Of a stretch of DNA of 64,000 bases, positions 62,878 through 64,000 are shown piece by piece. Source of the stretch: Alkalimonas amylolytica (GTDB lineage: Bacteria > Pseudomonadota > Gammaproteobacteria > Enterobacterales > Alteromonadaceae). Made by a program: the position numbers and the translations under genes. The stretch's first letter is position 1. Every line of letters starts with the position of its first letter. The stretch spans positions 615,209-679,208 of the forward strand of contig NZ_FNRM01000001.1 in the NCBI RefSeq assembly GCF_900107845.1. The letters are read 5' to 3'. The notes under the pieces were generated by a model that was not told the origin of the DNA, did not search any database, and saw nothing but the letters and a program-made list of their open reading frames with translations.

Positions 62878-64000
62878 CAGGTCAACCTCTCTGGCAATGG
62901 CTTGGTGTTTTCATTCTTGCTGTAGAACCACAGCAAAATAAAGAAACCGAAATAGGTGAATGAGAACAGCTGCGACAAGAGGGTGTACAGTGGCGTTGCA
63001 GGCAACACACCCAGAATGCCCAGTGCCACAAAGCTGATGCAGAAGTTCACCAGGTTCAGTTTGTGCAAACCACAACGGTAGCGCACTGAACGCACTTTAC
63101 CGCGATCAATCCATGGCAGCAGTGCCAAGGCCAAAATGGCAGCAAACATCGCCACAGCACCAAATAACGGGTTAGGAACAGCCCGTAAAATGGCGTAGAA
63201 AGGCGTGAAGTACCAGACCGGCGCAATGTGCTCAGGCGTCTTCATCGGGTTCGCCAGCTCAAAGTTTGGTGCTTCCAGGAAGTAACCACCACCTTCAGGC
63301 ATAAAGAAAATCACGTAGGCAAACAGGAATAGGAAGCCAGCCAAACCAACCAGATCTTTCACCGTGTAGTAAGGATGGAATGGGATCGAGTCGATAATGA
63401 CTTTCTTGCCACCCTTGGTGAAGTTGTCATGGAACTCAAACTTGCTAACGGCGTCTGCTGGTACGGTGCCATCGTTATCGCGTTTGGTCTCGATACCATC
63501 CGGGTTGTTGGAACCGACTTCATGCAGTGCCATGATGTGCAGGAATACCAAAATCACCAGCACCAACGGCAGCGCAATCACATGCAGTGCAAAGAAACGG
63601 TTTAGGGTGGCGCCTGAAATGACGTAGTCACCACGGATCCACAGCGTTAAATCATCACCAATAAAGGGAATAACGCCAAAAATCGAGATAATGACCTGAG
63701 CACCCCAGAAAGACATCTGGCCCCATGGCAGCATGTAGCCCATAAAGGCTTCAGCCATCAGCACCAGATAAATCAGCATACCGAAGATCCACAGCAATTC
63801 ACGTGGTTTTTGATACGAGCCATACATCATGCCGCGTAGCATATGCAGGTAGACCACCACAAAGAAGGCCGAAGCGCCGGTGGAGTGCATGTAACGCAGC
63901 AACCAGCCGTATTCAACATCCCGCATGATGTATTCAATGGAGCGAAAAGCACCTTCAGCGGAAGGCTCGTAATTCATGGTCAGCCAAATACCGGTCAGGA
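62877..64000 (-). CDS. petB: Cytochrome b of the bc1 complex, N-terminus cut by the window edge
   Basis: The visible 374 residues cover most of cytochrome b: MNYEPSAEGAFRSIEYIM, RYMHSTGASAFFVVVYLHMLRG with a haem-ligand His, GYMLPWGQMSFWGAQVI, and the PEWY-equivalent stretch PVWYFTPFYAILRA. The frame runs open to base 64000 (LTGIWLT upstream of that Met), so the gene starts outside the window; the ATG at 63977 is internal. It is followed by petC. Confidence 0.96.
   Translation of the reverse strand, partial: LTGIWLTMNYEPSAEGAFRSIEYIMRDVEYGWLLRYMHSTGASAFFVVVYLHMLRGMMYGSYQKPRELLWIFGMLIYLVLMAEAFMGYMLPWGQMSFWGAQVIISIFGVIPFIGDDLTLWIRGDYVISGATLNRFFALHVIALPLVLVILVFLHIMALHEVGSNNPDGIETKRDNDGTVPADAVSKFEFHDNFTKGGKKVIIDSIPFHPYYTVKDLVGLAGFLFLFAYVIFFMPEGGGYFLEAPNFELANPMKTPEHIAPVWYFTPFYAILRAVPNPLFGAVAMFAAILALALLPWIDRGKVRSVRYRCGLHKLNLVNFCISFVALGILGVLPATPLYTLLSQLFSFTYFGFFILLWFYSKNENTKPLPERLT

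Noticed and set aside
1-64000. CRISPR arrays, insertion sequences, prophage, tRNA or rRNA genes
   Set aside because: No regular spaced repeats, transposase, integrase, phage structural gene or tRNA-like sequence was found by reading.

Overview
The window looks like the chromosome of an aquatic gammaproteobacterium of the Alteromonadales/Chromatiaceae type (Rheinheimera, Alishewanella or Arsukibacterium-like). This is an inference from gene content: a LacI-type NagR chitin/GlcNAc regulon with nagK, nagA, nagP and nagX, several TonB-dependent receptors, a SapC plus flavin-halogenase pair, a CrbS/CrbR-like acetate system, and core genes (coaD, ilvC/ilvY, sspAB, petBC) of proteobacterial type. 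Genes are densely packed. I see no rRNA, tRNA, insertion sequence, prophage or CRISPR.

Layout. 1-7 kb: an edge gene, a secreted esterase, kbl-tdh (threonine catabolism), a TetR regulator divergent from coaD, a YehS-like protein, and an ECF sigma factor with its membrane partner. 6.7-22.6 kb: the GlcNAc/chitin-oligosaccharide region. It holds the nagK-nagA-nagP-nagX operon, a GH20 hexosaminidase, SapC, a subtilisin-like protease, a flavin-dependent halogenase, a large TonB receptor and the regulator nagR. Four copies of a TGACArCGyTGTCA palindrome and one degenerate copy mark the promoters. 22.7-31.3 kb: an AbgT transporter, a 3-hydroxybutyrate dehydrogenase, a solute-symporter-fused hybrid histidine kinase (CrbS-like), a membrane protein and a secreted amidase.

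31.4-34.6 kb: the most unusual locus, a compact class III lanthipeptide operon. A 61-residue precursor with two in-register S-x2-S-x2-C blocks lies upstream of a three-domain LanKC synthetase. A 10-bp stem-loop separates the two genes, and a perfect TATAAT lies upstream. No dedicated exporter or protease lies beside it. 34.6-42.2 kb: isocitrate lyase, a CrbR-like response regulator, a second TonB receptor, and a GntP-type permease paired with a secreted MetX-like hydrolase.

42.3-50.8 kb: a periplasmic solute-binding protein, a GGDEF-EAL protein, a DUF2799 lipoprotein, a ferric iron ABC transporter (fbpABC type) behind a Fur-box-like site, and a glycosyltransferase. 50.9-56.7 kb: a complete seven-gene mrpABCDEFG Na+/H+ antiporter operon with overlapping genes. 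56.7-64 kb: mgsA, a GT2 glycosyltransferase, ilvC divergent from ilvY, sspA-sspB, and petC with a truncated petB.

How the parts work together. Secreted hexosaminidase and perhaps the protease act on chitin-containing material. The TonB receptor imports oligosaccharides, NagP carries GlcNAc over the inner membrane, and NagK and NagA process it, all under NagR. The CrbS/CrbR-like pair and isocitrate lyase suggest acetate sensing and glyoxylate metabolism. All functions are read from sequence patterns alone; no database search was run.
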